64,000 nt of DNA, from NCBI GenBank assembly GCA_002431395.1, contig DJEU01000032.1, positions 271,025 through 335,024 on the forward strand, given 5' to 3'. Source of the DNA: Lachnoclostridium sp. UBA5890 (GTDB lineage Bacteria > Bacillota > Clostridia > Lachnospirales > Lachnospiraceae). This document shows positions 42,415-52,757 of the stretch, one piece after another (the stretch's first letter is position 1; each line of letters begins with the position of its first letter). The notes below the pieces were generated by a model that ran no database searches, was not told the origin of the DNA, and saw only the letters and a program-made list of their open reading frames with translations. Made by a program: the position numbers and the translations under genes.

Positions 42415-44805
42415 TTATTCTGCTGAAACTTTAACCGCATCTTTTTTAATTGTGAAAGATGCATAACTATCTTCATTATTTTCTCCAACAATGTAAGTCT
42501 TACCTGCGGTCAATGCAACCTTTTCATTTCCAAGGTTCATTCCATTTTCATCATAGAAACATACATAAGAACTACTATCGATGCTGTATGTGCCATCTTC
42601 TGATGGAACAAACTTGTATGCACCATAGCAATCATTATAATACTCTCCGGATGCACTTGTCTCATCCAAATAATAAGTAGAATCAAGTTCTGCAATATAT
42701 GTTGTATCCTTCGCTGCAGAATACTTATCTGTATAAGTAGAAGACTGTTTCTGACCTACAACTGCTTCATTTGCGATAGCCTGTACAGGTGCATTTGCTA
42801 CATTTACAGAAGCTGTAAATTTCTTCTCTGTATAGGTTGTAGTGTATGTAACTGTACCACCATTAAACCATGTATGCTCTCCTGTACTTGTAGTTTCATA
42901 AGAAGAACCTGTCGTGTCAGACTCAAGGTTATAAACACCCGCCTTCAGATAAAGGTTTGCACCATAACCAAGTTTCTCATGATTTGCATACCATGTCACA
43001 CCGGAAAGAGAAGTATTCTGATTTGTAGTTGCCAATGCAACTTTGTAAAGTGGTAGTGTAATATCAAATCCGGATTTCGATACTGTCAAATCCTGTTTGT
43101 AAAGATAATTTACTGCCTTTGCATTGTCTGAATAACTGCTGGAGTCATTATAGCTTGCTGCAATATCATATGTACCGGCAGAAACGGTTGCGGAATATGC
43201 TCCGTCTTTATCTGTTATAGCAGATGCATAAGTACAATAACGATCTGCACGATTCTTATTCGAATATTCGATTTCTGCACCCGGAATTGCATTTCCAACT
43301 GCATCTTTTACCATACCTACGATAGATACACCCTGGGCTACATGAATAACAACCTGGAAATCACATGCCAAAGCTGCATTATTTCTATCTGCAACATGAA
43401 TGGTAACGGTATAATCGCCTGCGGCTACAACTTTGGCTACAATATCACCATCATAAGAGGATCCGTCATTTTCCGGATCGTCAAACTTAGCTGCTGCGCC
43501 GGTATCTCCTACGATTGTATAACGATAGTTTCCACTACCTCCGATTACAGTAGGACTTTTATAAACATTATTGCTATCTGTAGTAGTTGCCAGTGTATAA
43601 ACCGGTGTAGCTGCACCTACGATCTGAGTATCAGAACCTACGAGGAATGTGATTGTCTTTGTCATCGTATTACCCATCTCGTCTTTTGCTGTCATTGTTG
43701 CCACGGAAACACCGGCAGCTGCAGGAGTTCCTTTAACAACAAGTGCATTCCCTTTTACTTCAGAAGTAAGGCCTGCTGGAAGTCCTGTAATAGAATATGT
43801 AGAATATCCATCATCTGAGTCAAAATAGAAATTCTCTGAGTCATACTCATTTACTGTCCAAGTAGAAATCTGATCTTCTGTGTAAGCACACAGTGCTTCA
43901 CTGTATTTCTTTTCCATGGATTTAACAGAACCCGGAAGTGCAGGGATCGTTACTTTAACATAAGAATTTTCGCTGATACGGTTGTCGCTGTTTACAACAA
44001 CAGTATAATTCTTATGATCAGCAGTTGTCATGGTATCAATCTTCAGCTGACGATTGTAAGCACCATCAACATTCCATTTGTTGCTGATCTGTACCTGAGA
44101 TGCATTCAATGCCATCGCACGATCAAGTGAGAATGTGATTGTCTGTGCATTCTGTACATCCATCGCTATAAGGTTAATGTTATTTTTAACAGTTACTTTA
44201 CATGTAGCTTTTTTACCGGAACCATCTGCTGCTTTTGCAGTAATTGTAGCTGTACCGGCAGCTTTTCCTGTTACTTTACCATTGGAAGATACAACGGCAA
44301 CTTTTTTGTTCGAAGATGACCAAGCAATCTTTGTGCTTGTGTTCTTTGTAGGTGTTGCTTTTGCTTTGAGCTGCTTGGACTCTCCGATGGAAAGGTTTGC
44401 GCTCTTAACATTCAACGTTACCTTTTTGATTGCTGCTTTCTTTACAACCACTCTGATGCTGGCTTTTTTCTTTTTAGCCTTTTTAGAAATAACAGTAATC
44501 TTGGTCTTTCCAGGTTTTACTCCCTTTACAATTCCTTTACTGTTTACCGTAGCAATCTTGCGGTTTGCAGATTTGTAAGATACTTTTTTGTTGGCACTCT
44601 TATTTGGAGATACCGTTACTGTTGTTGACAGCTTTACTTTCTTTCCTTTAGCAACATAAACTACTTTGCCTGATGGAGAAGTTACTGCAACCTTTTTCAC
44701 TTTAACTTTAGCTGCGGAAGCTTCCGGTGCAGCAACTCCTGTCACACCCAAAACCATTGCCAAAGATAAAGTTCCGGCCATGGCCGTTTTCATGAACTTT
44801 CTCAT
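42415..44805 (-). CDS. Secreted surface protein with Big_2 Ig-like domains
   Basis: A 796-residue protein: signal peptide (MKTAMAGTLSLAMVLGVTGV), two bacterial Ig-like (Big_2) domains (about residues 35-215; VSYKSANRKIATVNSKGIVK and IAWSSSNKKVAVVSSNGKVT), a cadherin/Ig-like section to about 480, a carboxypeptidase-regulatory-like domain (from GMVKDAVGNAIPGAEIEYSN), and a Ser/Tyr-rich end. No LPXTG or repeat anchor is seen at the C-terminus, so attachment is probably through the basic Ig domains or none. The start at 44805 follows AAGGGGG. Adhesion or wall binding is inferred. Confidence 0.82.
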   Translation of the reverse strand: MRKFMKTAMAGTLSLAMVLGVTGVAAPEASAAKVKVKKVAVTSPSGKVVYVAKGKKVKLSTTVTVSPNKSANKKVSYKSANRKIATVNSKGIVKGVKPGKTKITVISKKAKKKKASIRVVVKKAAIKKVTLNVKSANLSIGESKQLKAKATPTKNTSTKIAWSSSNKKVAVVSSNGKVTGKAAGTATITAKAADGSGKKATCKVTVKNNINLIAMDVQNAQTITFSLDRAMALNASQVQISNKWNVDGAYNRQLKIDTMTTADHKNYTVVVNSDNRISENSYVKVTIPALPGSVKSMEKKYSEALCAYTEDQISTWTVNEYDSENFYFDSDDGYSTYSITGLPAGLTSEVKGNALVVKGTPAAAGVSVATMTAKDEMGNTMTKTITFLVGSDTQIVGAATPVYTLATTTDSNNVYKSPTVIGGSGNYRYTIVGDTGAAAKFDDPENDGSSYDGDIVAKVVAAGDYTVTIHVADRNNAALACDFQVVIHVAQGVSIVGMVKDAVGNAIPGAEIEYSNKNRADRYCTYASAITDKDGAYSATVSAGTYDIAASYNDSSSYSDNAKAVNYLYKQDLTVSKSGFDITLPLYKVALATTNQNTSLSGVTWYANHEKLGYGANLYLKAGVYNLESDTTGSSYETTSTGEHTWFNGGTVTYTTTYTEKKFTASVNVANAPVQAIANEAVVGQKQSSTYTDKYSAAKDTTYIAELDSTYYLDETSASGEYYNDCYGAYKFVPSEDGTYSIDSSSYVCFYDENGMNLGNEKVALTAGKTYIVGENNEDSYASFTIKKDAVKVSAE

Positions 44806-44852
44806 AATGAAGTTCCCCCTTATCTTTTTTTCGTGGTTACCCACATAAAAAA

Positions 44853-44881
44853 AGTATAACATCGGCATGAGCATTTTGCAA
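44853..44881 (-). promoter_or_regulatory. Promoter of the Big_2 surface-protein gene
   Basis: Minus strand TTGCAA (44881-44876), 17 bp, TATACT (44858-44853). The leader contains a small GTGG/CCAC hairpin before the ribosome site. Confidence 0.7.
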
Positions 44882-44919
44882 CCTTCATATTTTACAATTT
44901 TTTTAAAGATTCTTCCTTT

Positions 44920-45483
44920 TTATTTTAACAAATCGTACATAAATACGATCTGTTCGCGTACTTCCTCGGCTTTTTCCTCAGAAATGAGTTTTTTAATCAG
45001 TTCGAACCCAAACTCCATCGAAGTTCCCAGTCCTCTGCTGGTAATGATATTTCCGTCAGTTACGACCGCTTTGTTTACGATTTCAGCACCGATCAGTTTA
45101 TCCTCAAATCCCGGATAACAGGTTGCCTTCTTTCCTTCGAGAATGCCACATTTGCCAAGTACCGATGGGGCCGCACAGATTGCTGCCACAATCTTTCCAT
45201 CCCGGTTCATCTGTTTTAATGCTCCGGTCACAGCGACATCGACACCGAGGTTCATCGTTCCCGGCATCCCTCCCGGAATAATGATTGCATCCTCTTCTTT
45301 TAACTGAATTCTGGATAATTTTGTATCCATCGTAACAGAAATCCCATGAGAACCGGTCACTGTCATATCGTCGTTAATCGACACCAGGCGGATATCCACA
45401 CCGGCACGTTTCAACAGATCCACGGTCATCAAGGCCTCTACTTCTTCATATCCATTGGCAAATAACATTACTGCTTTTTTCAT
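44920..45483 (-). CDS. DJ-1/PfpI-family protein
   Basis: A 187-residue protein of the DJ-1 group (thiazole-synthesis ThiJ/YajL-like deglycase or glyoxalase). The catalytic cysteine is in VAAICAAPSVLG, with the glutamate in FANGYEEVEAL at the N-terminus, as usual for DJ-1. The ATG at 45483 follows AGGAGG by 8 bases. It directly follows the RluA-type gene and closes the operon that begins with murI. Confidence 0.9.
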   Translation of the reverse strand: MKKAVMLFANGYEEVEALMTVDLLKRAGVDIRLVSINDDMTVTGSHGISVTMDTKLSRIQLKEEDAIIIPGGMPGTMNLGVDVAVTGALKQMNRDGKIVAAICAAPSVLGKCGILEGKKATCYPGFEDKLIGAEIVNKAVVTDGNIITSRGLGTSMEFGFELIKKLISEEKAEEVREQIVFMYDLLK

Positions 45484-45502
45484 CTTTTCTTCCTCCTGCA
45501 AT

Positions 45503-46453
45503 CTATTTTTGTATTATTTTTAGTTGTTCTATAATTTCCGGTTTTATCGTCGTTTCGAAAAAAGTCTGCGGAATGGTTGCCGTAAAACATTTCCCGGATA
45601 TTTTTTCAAATGGTTTTCCAAGTTTTGGAAAGTGTAATTCATATGCATGTAATAATTGGTACTTGATCTGCGGATGGGCGCCACCATATTTGGCATCCCC
45701 CAGCACCGGATGTCCGAGACTGCTCAAATGGCTTCGGATCTGATGTGGTTTCCCGGTCATCAGATGAACCCGCAAAAGTGTCATTTCTCTCGTCATAATG
45801 AGTGGCTCATACCCGGTCCGGATATAACTGCTGCCTTTCTTTTCTTCGCGGTACACCGTGACTTTATTCGTTTTCGCGTCTTTTAAAAGATAGCCTTCCA
45901 CTTCTTTCGTTTCCGTCATCGCCCCTTTTACGATCGTGAGATAATATTTTTCGACCTCACGCGCGCGGAACAATTCTGACATTTTCTGTAAAGCCGGAAG
46001 GGTCTTTCCTGCCACCACAATGCCGCTTGTATTGCGGTCAAGACGGTTACAGATGCCGGGAGAAAATCCCGGTTCGCATCCGACATACTGCTGCACAAGT
46101 TCGACCAAGCTCACATCTTGCGGCTTTGCCTTCTGGGACAGCAGTCCCGCCGGTTTATTGATCAAAAGGATCTGCTCGTCTTCATACAAGATCGGAAAAG
46201 CTGCTTTCTTCCCTTCCTTTTTCCGGGGTTGTCCACCACAGAATTTTTCAAGGGTTTCCTCTGAAAAAAACAAAACCACTTTATCGCCGGGCTCCAGTTT
46301 TTCATTTCCCTGCGCTTTCTTTCCATTTAGCGTGATATTTTTTTTGCGAAGCATTTTATAAATAAAACTTTTGGTCGCCTCGCGCATATATTTTTGTAAA
46401 AACTTATCAAATCTCTGCCCGCTTTGATTTGCATTGATTTCTATCTGTCGCAC
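45503..46453 (-). CDS. RluA-family pseudouridine synthase
   Basis: A 316-residue RNA-modifying enzyme: S4 domain (SGQRFDKFLQKYMREATKSF) then the RluA catalytic domain with the aspartate in CNRLDRNTSGIVVAGKT and the conserved LLRVHLMTGKPHQIRSHLSS. It is distinct from the RsuA-type enzyme at 6.3-7.1 kb. The GTG at 46453 is 7 bases after AAAGGTG and the most plausible start; an upstream extension in frame lacks a ribosome site. Target RNA unknown (RluC or RluD-like). Confidence 0.9.
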   Translation of the reverse strand: MRQIEINANQSGQRFDKFLQKYMREATKSFIYKMLRKKNITLNGKKAQGNEKLEPGDKVVLFFSEETLEKFCGGQPRKKEGKKAAFPILYEDEQILLINKPAGLLSQKAKPQDVSLVELVQQYVGCEPGFSPGICNRLDRNTSGIVVAGKTLPALQKMSELFRAREVEKYYLTIVKGAMTETKEVEGYLLKDAKTNKVTVYREEKKGSSYIRTGYEPLIMTREMTLLRVHLMTGKPHQIRSHLSSLGHPVLGDAKYGGAHPQIKYQLLHAYELHFPKLGKPFEKISGKCFTATIPQTFFETTIKPEIIEQLKIIQK

Positions 46454-46472
46454 AAAATTACACCTTTCTTCG

Positions 46473-47051
46473 TTACACAGCAATGATTGTAAGGTCATGT
46501 ACCACCTTTTCTTGAACCGAGTGTTCTTCCGAAACTGCCTCTTTTCTCTCACTTCGTTTTAACATTTTCAAAAATGCTTCGTCATTCTCAAAAAGCTGTA
46601 CCCGGTATCCTCTCGCCTCAGCAGAAATCGTCTCCGAAAGATAGTTTTCCACATACGCATCGTCCGTCTTTTTTCCATCTTTAATGCCATATACATTTTT
46701 ATTCATTACGATCACAAAATCCAGCGACATCACTTTCTCTGTCGAAGTAAATACATAATCGGTCAAAAGTGACGCACTTTCCGGCAATGCCCCCTGCACT
46801 TTCTCAAACCGCTCTTTTTCCACGGACTTCCGGGGTACCATAAGAACCAATGCGATCACTCGTTTCGCTGCCGGAAGAACCATCAGGATTCCCAATACCG
46901 TAAACAAATTTGCCCGCGTTTTATGCACAGCAAGACCGATCAGAAATAATCCGACACCGATCAGCACATACAGCATAAGCATCGCAAATTGAAATTTTTT
47001 CTGCTTATTAATATATCCAAATTGACATTTGGTTCCCTTCCATTGTTCCAT
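46473..47051 (-). CDS. Membrane protein of unknown function
   Basis: A 192-residue protein: two hydrophobic helices near the N-terminus (about 24-42 and 48-72), then a soluble domain of about 120 residues rich in Glu/Lys. I do not recognise the family. It lies in the murI-M23-rluA-DJ-1 gene series. The start is uncertain between 47063 and 47051; the former overlaps its own ribosome site. Confidence 0.55.
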   Translation of the reverse strand: MEQWKGTKCQFGYINKQKKFQFAMLMLYVLIGVGLFLIGLAVHKTRANLFTVLGILMVLPAAKRVIALVLMVPRKSVEKERFEKVQGALPESASLLTDYVFTSTEKVMSLDFVIVMNKNVYGIKDGKKTDDAYVENYLSETISAEARGYRVQLFENDEAFLKMLKRSERKEAVSEEHSVQEKVVHDLTIIAV

Positions 47052-47073
47052 ATCGTATTCCATCCTTTTCTCT

Positions 47074-47871
47074 TTATTGTTCGAGCCATTTCAATATATA
47101 ATAGGGATTGATGCTGACTTCTTTTCCCTCGATATCCACATAAATCCCAAAATGCAGGTGCACATCGAATTTTCCTTTGGTTCCCTCTTTTCCGTATCCG
47201 GTATTTCCAAGATATCCAAGAATATCTCCGGCTTTTATCGTGTCTCCGATGGCAAGTCCTTTGCGATAGGAATCAAGATGTGCATAATACAGATAAGCTC
47301 CGTGCGTACTCCGTATTCCGATCCGGTAACCACCAAGTTCCAGCCACCCCATCTTTTCAATGGTTCCGTCACAGATACTTACTGCCGGAAAATATCCGGG
47401 TTTATTGTTCGAAGTCATAAGGTCTACCCCCTCATGTCTTCGATTTCCCCCATAATTTCTTGCCATGTTCCAGGAATTTTCATAGGATACGGTCTCTCCA
47501 TACGTACCATCGTACCCTACCGGGAAACACTTCAAGTCGCTGAGCACTGTCGCATAAGCATCTTCCCAGCCTGCAAGTACTTCTTTATCTAACTGCCATG
47601 CAAAAAAACAGGGGACTTTCTGAAAGGCTCTCCGCTGTTCATAGTAGAGCTGGCGCAATGCCAGTTTCCTATAATTGTCATTTTCTTCCTCTATGGGAAG
47701 TTCAAATGACCGAAAATTTTCCAGATTTTGTTCCAGCGGGGTACTATTCGCCGCCATCGCTCCGGTAACAATCCACCTTGTTTCCAACGGAATGATCAGA
47801 AAGACCAGTATCACCGTGATCCATTTTACTGCTGTTTTTCTCTTTGTCCCATGATATTTAATACGCCTCAA
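47074..47871 (-). CDS. M23-family peptidase
   Basis: A 265-residue protein with one N-terminal membrane helix (WITVILVFLIIPL) and a C-terminal LytM/M23 zinc peptidase domain. The zinc ligands are in RRHEGVDLM and VHLHFGIYV. The family cuts peptidoglycan cross-links or acts as a scaffold for other hydrolases. TTG at 47871, with GAGGTGG 6 bases upstream, overlaps the murI end by 14 bases, coupling it to cell-wall precursor supply. Confidence 0.88.
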   Translation of the reverse strand: MRRIKYHGTKRKTAVKWITVILVFLIIPLETRWIVTGAMAANSTPLEQNLENFRSFELPIEEENDNYRKLALRQLYYEQRRAFQKVPCFFAWQLDKEVLAGWEDAYATVLSDLKCFPVGYDGTYGETVSYENSWNMARNYGGNRRHEGVDLMTSNNKPGYFPAVSICDGTIEKMGWLELGGYRIGIRSTHGAYLYYAHLDSYRKGLAIGDTIKAGDILGYLGNTGYGKEGTKGKFDVHLHFGIYVDIEGKEVSINPYYILKWLEQ

Positions 47872-48670
47872 TATCCACCACCTCAGCCGAGTTCACGTGA
47901 CAGGAAAGAACATCATCCGCAAAGGAGATAAACTTTTCCATGCCGTCACTGACATAATAATCATATGTCGGCTCTTCGTCCTCTATGCCAAGTGTATTGA
48001 GCAGATTATTTTCTGCCAGAAGCAGTTTCAGGGATTTTGCCGTTTCATAGGCAGGATTTACCAGTTTCACATTTTCTCCGACTTCTCTGCCGATCGTCCG
48101 TTTTAACAGCGGATAATGCGTACAGCCGAGAATCAGGGAATCGATGTCATACTCTTTAAATTCATGCAGATATCTTCCTGCGATATCTTCCGTCACGCGG
48201 TCTTCCCAAAGTCCCTCTTCAACGAGCGGTACAAACAGCGGGCACGCCTTGCTTACCACCGTGATCTCAGGATTGATCTTGTGCAGATATTTGCTGTAGA
48301 CACCACTTTTGATCGTGCTTTCCGTTCCAATGATACCGATGTTATTGGTTCGTGTCGTATTGGCCGCCATAATTGCGCCCGGCTCCACTACCCCTATAAT
48401 CGGAATATCGATATCCGCCCGGATCTCATCCAAAGCAAGGGCACTGGCCGTATTGCATGCTACCACAATGGCCTTCACCTGTTTGGTCTGCAAAAAACGT
48501 ACGATCTGCTTACTATATTTACAAACGGTTTTTTGTGATTTACTTCCATAGGGCACTCTCGCCGTGTCCCCAAAATAAACCAGACTCTCCGCAGGAAGCT
48601 GGCGCATGATTTCTTTTACTACCGTCAGCCCGCCTACACCGGAGTCAAACACTCCTATCGGTGCGTTCAT
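47858..48670 (-). CDS. murI: Glutamate racemase
   Basis: A 270-residue enzyme producing D-glutamate for peptidoglycan. The two catalytic cysteines are in VVACNTASALAL and LILGCTHYPLL, and the opening APIGVFDSGVGGLTVVKE is diagnostic. The ATG at 48670 follows GGAGG by 9 bases. First gene of an operon with the M23 peptidase, located after a terminator of the RND gene. Confidence 0.95.
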   Translation of the reverse strand: MNAPIGVFDSGVGGLTVVKEIMRQLPAESLVYFGDTARVPYGSKSQKTVCKYSKQIVRFLQTKQVKAIVVACNTASALALDEIRADIDIPIIGVVEPGAIMAANTTRTNNIGIIGTESTIKSGVYSKYLHKINPEITVVSKACPLFVPLVEEGLWEDRVTEDIAGRYLHEFKEYDIDSLILGCTHYPLLKRTIGREVGENVKLVNPAYETAKSLKLLLAENNLLNTLGIEDEEPTYDYYVSDGMEKFISFADDVLSCHVNSAEVVDIEAY

Positions 48671-48691
48671 TTCATCCATCCTCCAATCTTC

Positions 48692-48730
48692 AAAAAGGCC
48701 ATGATAATTTACTCTTATCATGACCTTTTT
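48692..48730. terminator. Terminator between the RND gene and murI
   Basis: AAAAAGGCCATGATAA pairs with TTATCATGACCTTTTT at 15 of 16 positions (48692-48707/48715-48730), loop of 7; T-runs on both strands. Confidence 0.85.
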
Positions 48731-48760
48731 ATTATATTCTTTTTCTATTTTTGTTGCAAC

Positions 48761-51700
48761 CTATTTTTCGGATTTCTTTTCGATTTCCATCTGCACGCCG
48801 CGGTCTTTTTTACGATTCAGGATTGCATAGATACATGGCACCACGAAGAGTGTCAGAAGCGTACCGTAGATCAATCCGCCGATTGTTACGATGGACATTG
48901 GACGAATCATATCCGAACCACTGTCGCTGCTTATGATCATTGGGAGCAGACCAAGGATCGTCGTCAATGCCGTCATGAGGATGGGACGAAGTCTGGTTTT
49001 TCCGGCTTCGACAATTGCCTCGTATTTGGTCATACCCTGTTCACGCAGCTGGTTGATATAATCTACCAGCACGATACCGTTGTTTACAATGATACCGGAA
49101 AGCATAACAAATCCGATCAAGGCAATGACACTGACTTCGCTTCCGGATATCCAAAGTCCCATAAATCCACCGGTAAAGGCAAGCGGGATGGTAAACAGGA
49201 TAATAAATGGTGACAGCAGGGACTGGAACTGGGCTACCATGATCAAGTACATGAAAATGACACCGACGATAAACATCAACGCCACCTGTTTAATGGACTC
49301 ATTGATGGTTTCATCTTCTCCGGTAAATTCCAGTTCGTATCCGGACGGCATCTCATATTTATCCAGCACCGCATGCACATCGTTACTTACCAGTCCGACA
49401 TTGTAATCGTCTCCCAGGGTAAGGGATACTGTCATATATCTGGTCTGGTTGATACGGTTAATGGAAGATGGCGTATCTGCCATACTAAAGTCCGCGATCT
49501 TTGACAACTTTACTTTCTTTGTCTTCTGGGTCTGCGAATCCGTGTACTCAATCTTCATCTTCTCGATGTCGCTTCGTTTAAGTTTTTCGTCTTTTTCATC
49601 GTTTACATACACATCAAGGTCTTCGGTATCCGTTGACAATGTTGTCGCAGAAGATGCCTCTTTTACACGCGCATTGATCTGCTGGAACACCTGGGCTACC
49701 GTCAGCGAATATTCCATCGCTTTGTCTTTCTTCACAGTGATACGGAATTCCTGGCTTGCGTCTTCCATGCCATTGGTAATTTCTGTAATTCCTTCGATAC
49801 CCTCTAACTGTTTCATAATATCTTCGGAAATCTTTTGGATCTTATCCAGATCTTTTCCTTTGATCCGCATCGTGATACCCGAGCCAAACATGGAACTCAT
49901 ATCCATCGCCGATGCCTCGATTGACACGTCACATGGAATATTTTTCACTTTTTCTTCCATTTCTTTTTTGATATCCTGATTGGATCGTTTATTGTCTTCA
50001 TTCAAAAGCATATATACCGAGATCGAATCGGAACCGTCGGACATCATCGACATCATACCGCCACCGCCGGACATCGCACCGACCGTCTCAACGCCATCTA
50101 CTTTCAAAAATTGTTCCATGACCTCATTTGATTTTTCATAAAGATCCTGTTTGCTCATCGTATCGTCATCTTTTGGAATGGAAATGGTCGCCGTCATCTG
50201 CGTACTGCGCATCTCCGGCATAAACGCCGTTCCTCTTGATACTGACAAGAGGGCAAATACCACAAGCAGAGCAAGGGCTCCAAGCAAAACAAATATCTTT
50301 TTATGAAGAAGCACAGAAAGCACTTTTCCATACACATTCTGAATCTTTATGATCAGTTTGTTCGGATTGTTTTTTACCTTACGAAGCATTCCCTGGGACA
50401 TCGCCGGTACCAGTGTCAGCGCAACGACAAGGCTGGCAAGCAGCGAGTACGCAAGTGTCAGGGCAAGGTCTGTAAATAACTGTCTCGTAATTCCTTCGGT
50501 AAATACGATCGGTGCAAATACACAGATCGTCGTAAGAGTAGAGGCAAGAATTGCTCCACCAACCTGTTTTGCTCCTTCAATCGATGCTTCTTTGATGCTG
50601 TAACCTTCTTCATTTCGCAGTCGGAATATGTTTTCAATAACAACGACCGAGTTATCCACTAACATTCCGACGCCGAGCGCAAGTCCCGACAAAGAAATGA
50701 CGTTCAATGTCACACCGCTGAAATACATCAATACAACCGCCGCTACAACGCTGAGTGGGATTGAACAGGCGACGATAAAGGTCGGCCGCAGATCCTTTAA
50801 GAAGAGCAGCAGGATGATGATGGAGAACAAGGCTCCATACAGCAGGTTATCTACTACGGAATCGACAACAAGATCGATATACAATCCCTGGTTCATAAGA
50901 ATAGTGGTATGTAATCCCTCATTGTCTTTTTCCAGCTGGTCTAAACGGCTTTCCAGACGTTTGGTAACATCTCCGGTAGAATATCCGGTTGCTTTTTCCA
51001 TCGTAAGTGCTACCGCCGGATTTCCATTTACCATCGTGTATACATCTTTGGAATTATCGGTTACTGCAATATCTGCCACATCCGAAAGACGGATTGGATC
51101 GAGATCATCAAATCCCATATCACAGATTACCAGATTTTCGATATCTTTCTGGCTTTCTACTTTTTCACCGACTTTGACAAGATAAGAAGCTTCATTGTCG
51201 GTAATATAACCAGCCGGCATATCAAAGTTTTCTGCTTTTAATATATTCTCAACCATCGATTTGGTAATGATCTTTTTCAGATCTGCCCCTTCTTTGGTCG
51301 TCTTTTTACTGTCTTTTAACTGCTTTTCTGCTTCGTCGAGTTTGCTCTCTCCGGTATTTACCTGAACTTCTGCCACACTCAGCTTAATGGCAACCAATAC
51401 TTTCTGTTTGCTGATCTCATTTTTCGCTTCCTCGACAGAAATCTGTCCTTTTTCCAATTTATCTTTGGCATCAAGAAGTTTCGCTTTTCCGGCAGCGATC
51501 TTTTTCTTTCCGCTCTTTAACTGCTTTTTGCTGGCAGCCAGTTTCTTTTCCTGCGCAGTGATCGTCTGCATTCCTTCCTGCGCTTTCGAAAGTCCGTTTT
51601 CTACTTCCGTAATTTTTCCCAGAAGGTCATCCTGCGTCATTCCCTGCTCTGTCAATTTCTGCTGCATTACGGTAAGCTGCGTATTGACTGCCTCCAGCTG

Positions 51701-52723
51701 ACTCTTCAACTCCGCCGTTTCCCCTACTGCTGCGATCTGGGTTTCCAGTGCCTGTTTCTGCTGTGTCAAAGCAGAAAGACTGGTCTGCAGCTGAGTAAGA
51801 GACGTTTTTGTCGCAGTCAGTGTCTTGATTGTCGCCTGAAGACTTGCTTTCTGCGTACTGATCTGTGCCTGACCGGTCTTTACCTGCTTTTCTGCTGTTT
51901 TCAGTTCTTTTTCTTTGGATTCAATCGTCTTCAGGTTGGTATTGATCGTCTCCAGCGTCTTTTTCATCTTTTCGGAGGACTGGTCTAACTTCGCCTCTCC
52001 TTTTGCCAGCTTATCTGCTGCCTGATCCTGTTTGTCGGATAATGTATCTTTTCCATCCTGGATCTTGTTTTTGTTCTTTTCAATCTTATCCGAAGCATCC
52101 TGCAGTTTTCCATCGATCGCATCCTGAACCTTCTGATTCATTTCTTTGATCTTGTCTTTCTGAATGATCACTTCGATCTTTTTATCCACTTCACCGGAAG
52201 CGCTGACAGAAGCTACACCTTCTACACTTTCCAGTTCCGGTATAATGTCATTTTCGGCTTTTTCCGTAACACCGACACTATCCATATTATCGTAGTCAAG
52301 TGCCGCTACCATGATCGGCATCATATCCGGATTGATCTTCATGATCGTCGGATTTCCAATGCTGTCATCCCACTGTGCGGAAACGGTATCCAGGCTCTCA
52401 CGCATATCGATCGTCGCGGAATTCATATCTGTATTTTCATTAAATTCCAAAATAACAACCGACATATTACTATTGGAAACAGAAGATACCTGTTTCATAT
52501 TGGTAATACTTGCCATTGCCTGTTCTACCGGCTTTGTCACTGCCGTCTCAATCTCTTCCGGACTTGCTCCCGGATATGTCGTCATAACGATGGCATAAGG
52601 AAATTCCATGTCCGGCATAAGATCCGTACTCATGTTGCTGAATGACAGGATGCCAAGTACAATTACTAACACCACTGCCACGAGAACCGTATAAGGTTTT
52701 CGTACACTAAGTTTTGATAACAT
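48761..52723 (-). CDS. RND-family efflux permease with long coiled-coil insertion
   Basis: A 1320-residue AcrB/SwrC-like proton-driven exporter, about 280 residues longer than the usual 1030-1050. The membrane domains are intact, with LALGVGMLVDNSVVVIENIF (paired Asp of the proton relay is replaced by one Asp-Asn pair). Residues about 195-480, in the first extracytoplasmic loop, are a long heptad-rich coiled coil (LSDKQDQAADKLAKGEAK; KEKELKTAEKQVKTGQAQI). Gram-positive cells lack a periplasm; the coil may stand in for the missing adaptor protein. No MFP gene is adjacent. Start after GGAGG. Confidence 0.92.
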   Translation of the reverse strand: MLSKLSVRKPYTVLVAVVLVIVLGILSFSNMSTDLMPDMEFPYAIVMTTYPGASPEEIETAVTKPVEQAMASITNMKQVSSVSNSNMSVVILEFNENTDMNSATIDMRESLDTVSAQWDDSIGNPTIMKINPDMMPIMVAALDYDNMDSVGVTEKAENDIIPELESVEGVASVSASGEVDKKIEVIIQKDKIKEMNQKVQDAIDGKLQDASDKIEKNKNKIQDGKDTLSDKQDQAADKLAKGEAKLDQSSEKMKKTLETINTNLKTIESKEKELKTAEKQVKTGQAQISTQKASLQATIKTLTATKTSLTQLQTSLSALTQQKQALETQIAAVGETAELKSQLEAVNTQLTVMQQKLTEQGMTQDDLLGKITEVENGLSKAQEGMQTITAQEKKLAASKKQLKSGKKKIAAGKAKLLDAKDKLEKGQISVEEAKNEISKQKVLVAIKLSVAEVQVNTGESKLDEAEKQLKDSKKTTKEGADLKKIITKSMVENILKAENFDMPAGYITDNEASYLVKVGEKVESQKDIENLVICDMGFDDLDPIRLSDVADIAVTDNSKDVYTMVNGNPAVALTMEKATGYSTGDVTKRLESRLDQLEKDNEGLHTTILMNQGLYIDLVVDSVVDNLLYGALFSIIILLLFLKDLRPTFIVACSIPLSVVAAVVLMYFSGVTLNVISLSGLALGVGMLVDNSVVVIENIFRLRNEEGYSIKEASIEGAKQVGGAILASTLTTICVFAPIVFTEGITRQLFTDLALTLAYSLLASLVVALTLVPAMSQGMLRKVKNNPNKLIIKIQNVYGKVLSVLLHKKIFVLLGALALLVVFALLSVSRGTAFMPEMRSTQMTATISIPKDDDTMSKQDLYEKSNEVMEQFLKVDGVETVGAMSGGGGMMSMMSDGSDSISVYMLLNEDNKRSNQDIKKEMEEKVKNIPCDVSIEASAMDMSSMFGSGITMRIKGKDLDKIQKISEDIMKQLEGIEGITEITNGMEDASQEFRITVKKDKAMEYSLTVAQVFQQINARVKEASSATTLSTDTEDLDVYVNDEKDEKLKRSDIEKMKIEYTDSQTQKTKKVKLSKIADFSMADTPSSINRINQTRYMTVSLTLGDDYNVGLVSNDVHAVLDKYEMPSGYELEFTGEDETINESIKQVALMFIVGVIFMYLIMVAQFQSLLSPFIILFTIPLAFTGGFMGLWISGSEVSVIALIGFVMLSGIIVNNGIVLVDYINQLREQGMTKYEAIVEAGKTRLRPILMTALTTILGLLPMIISSDSGSDMIRPMSIVTIGGLIYGTLLTLFVVPCIYAILNRKKDRGVQMEIEKKSEK

Positions 52724-52757
52724 CGTAATCCTCCTTACAAGATGTTTTGCTGATTAT

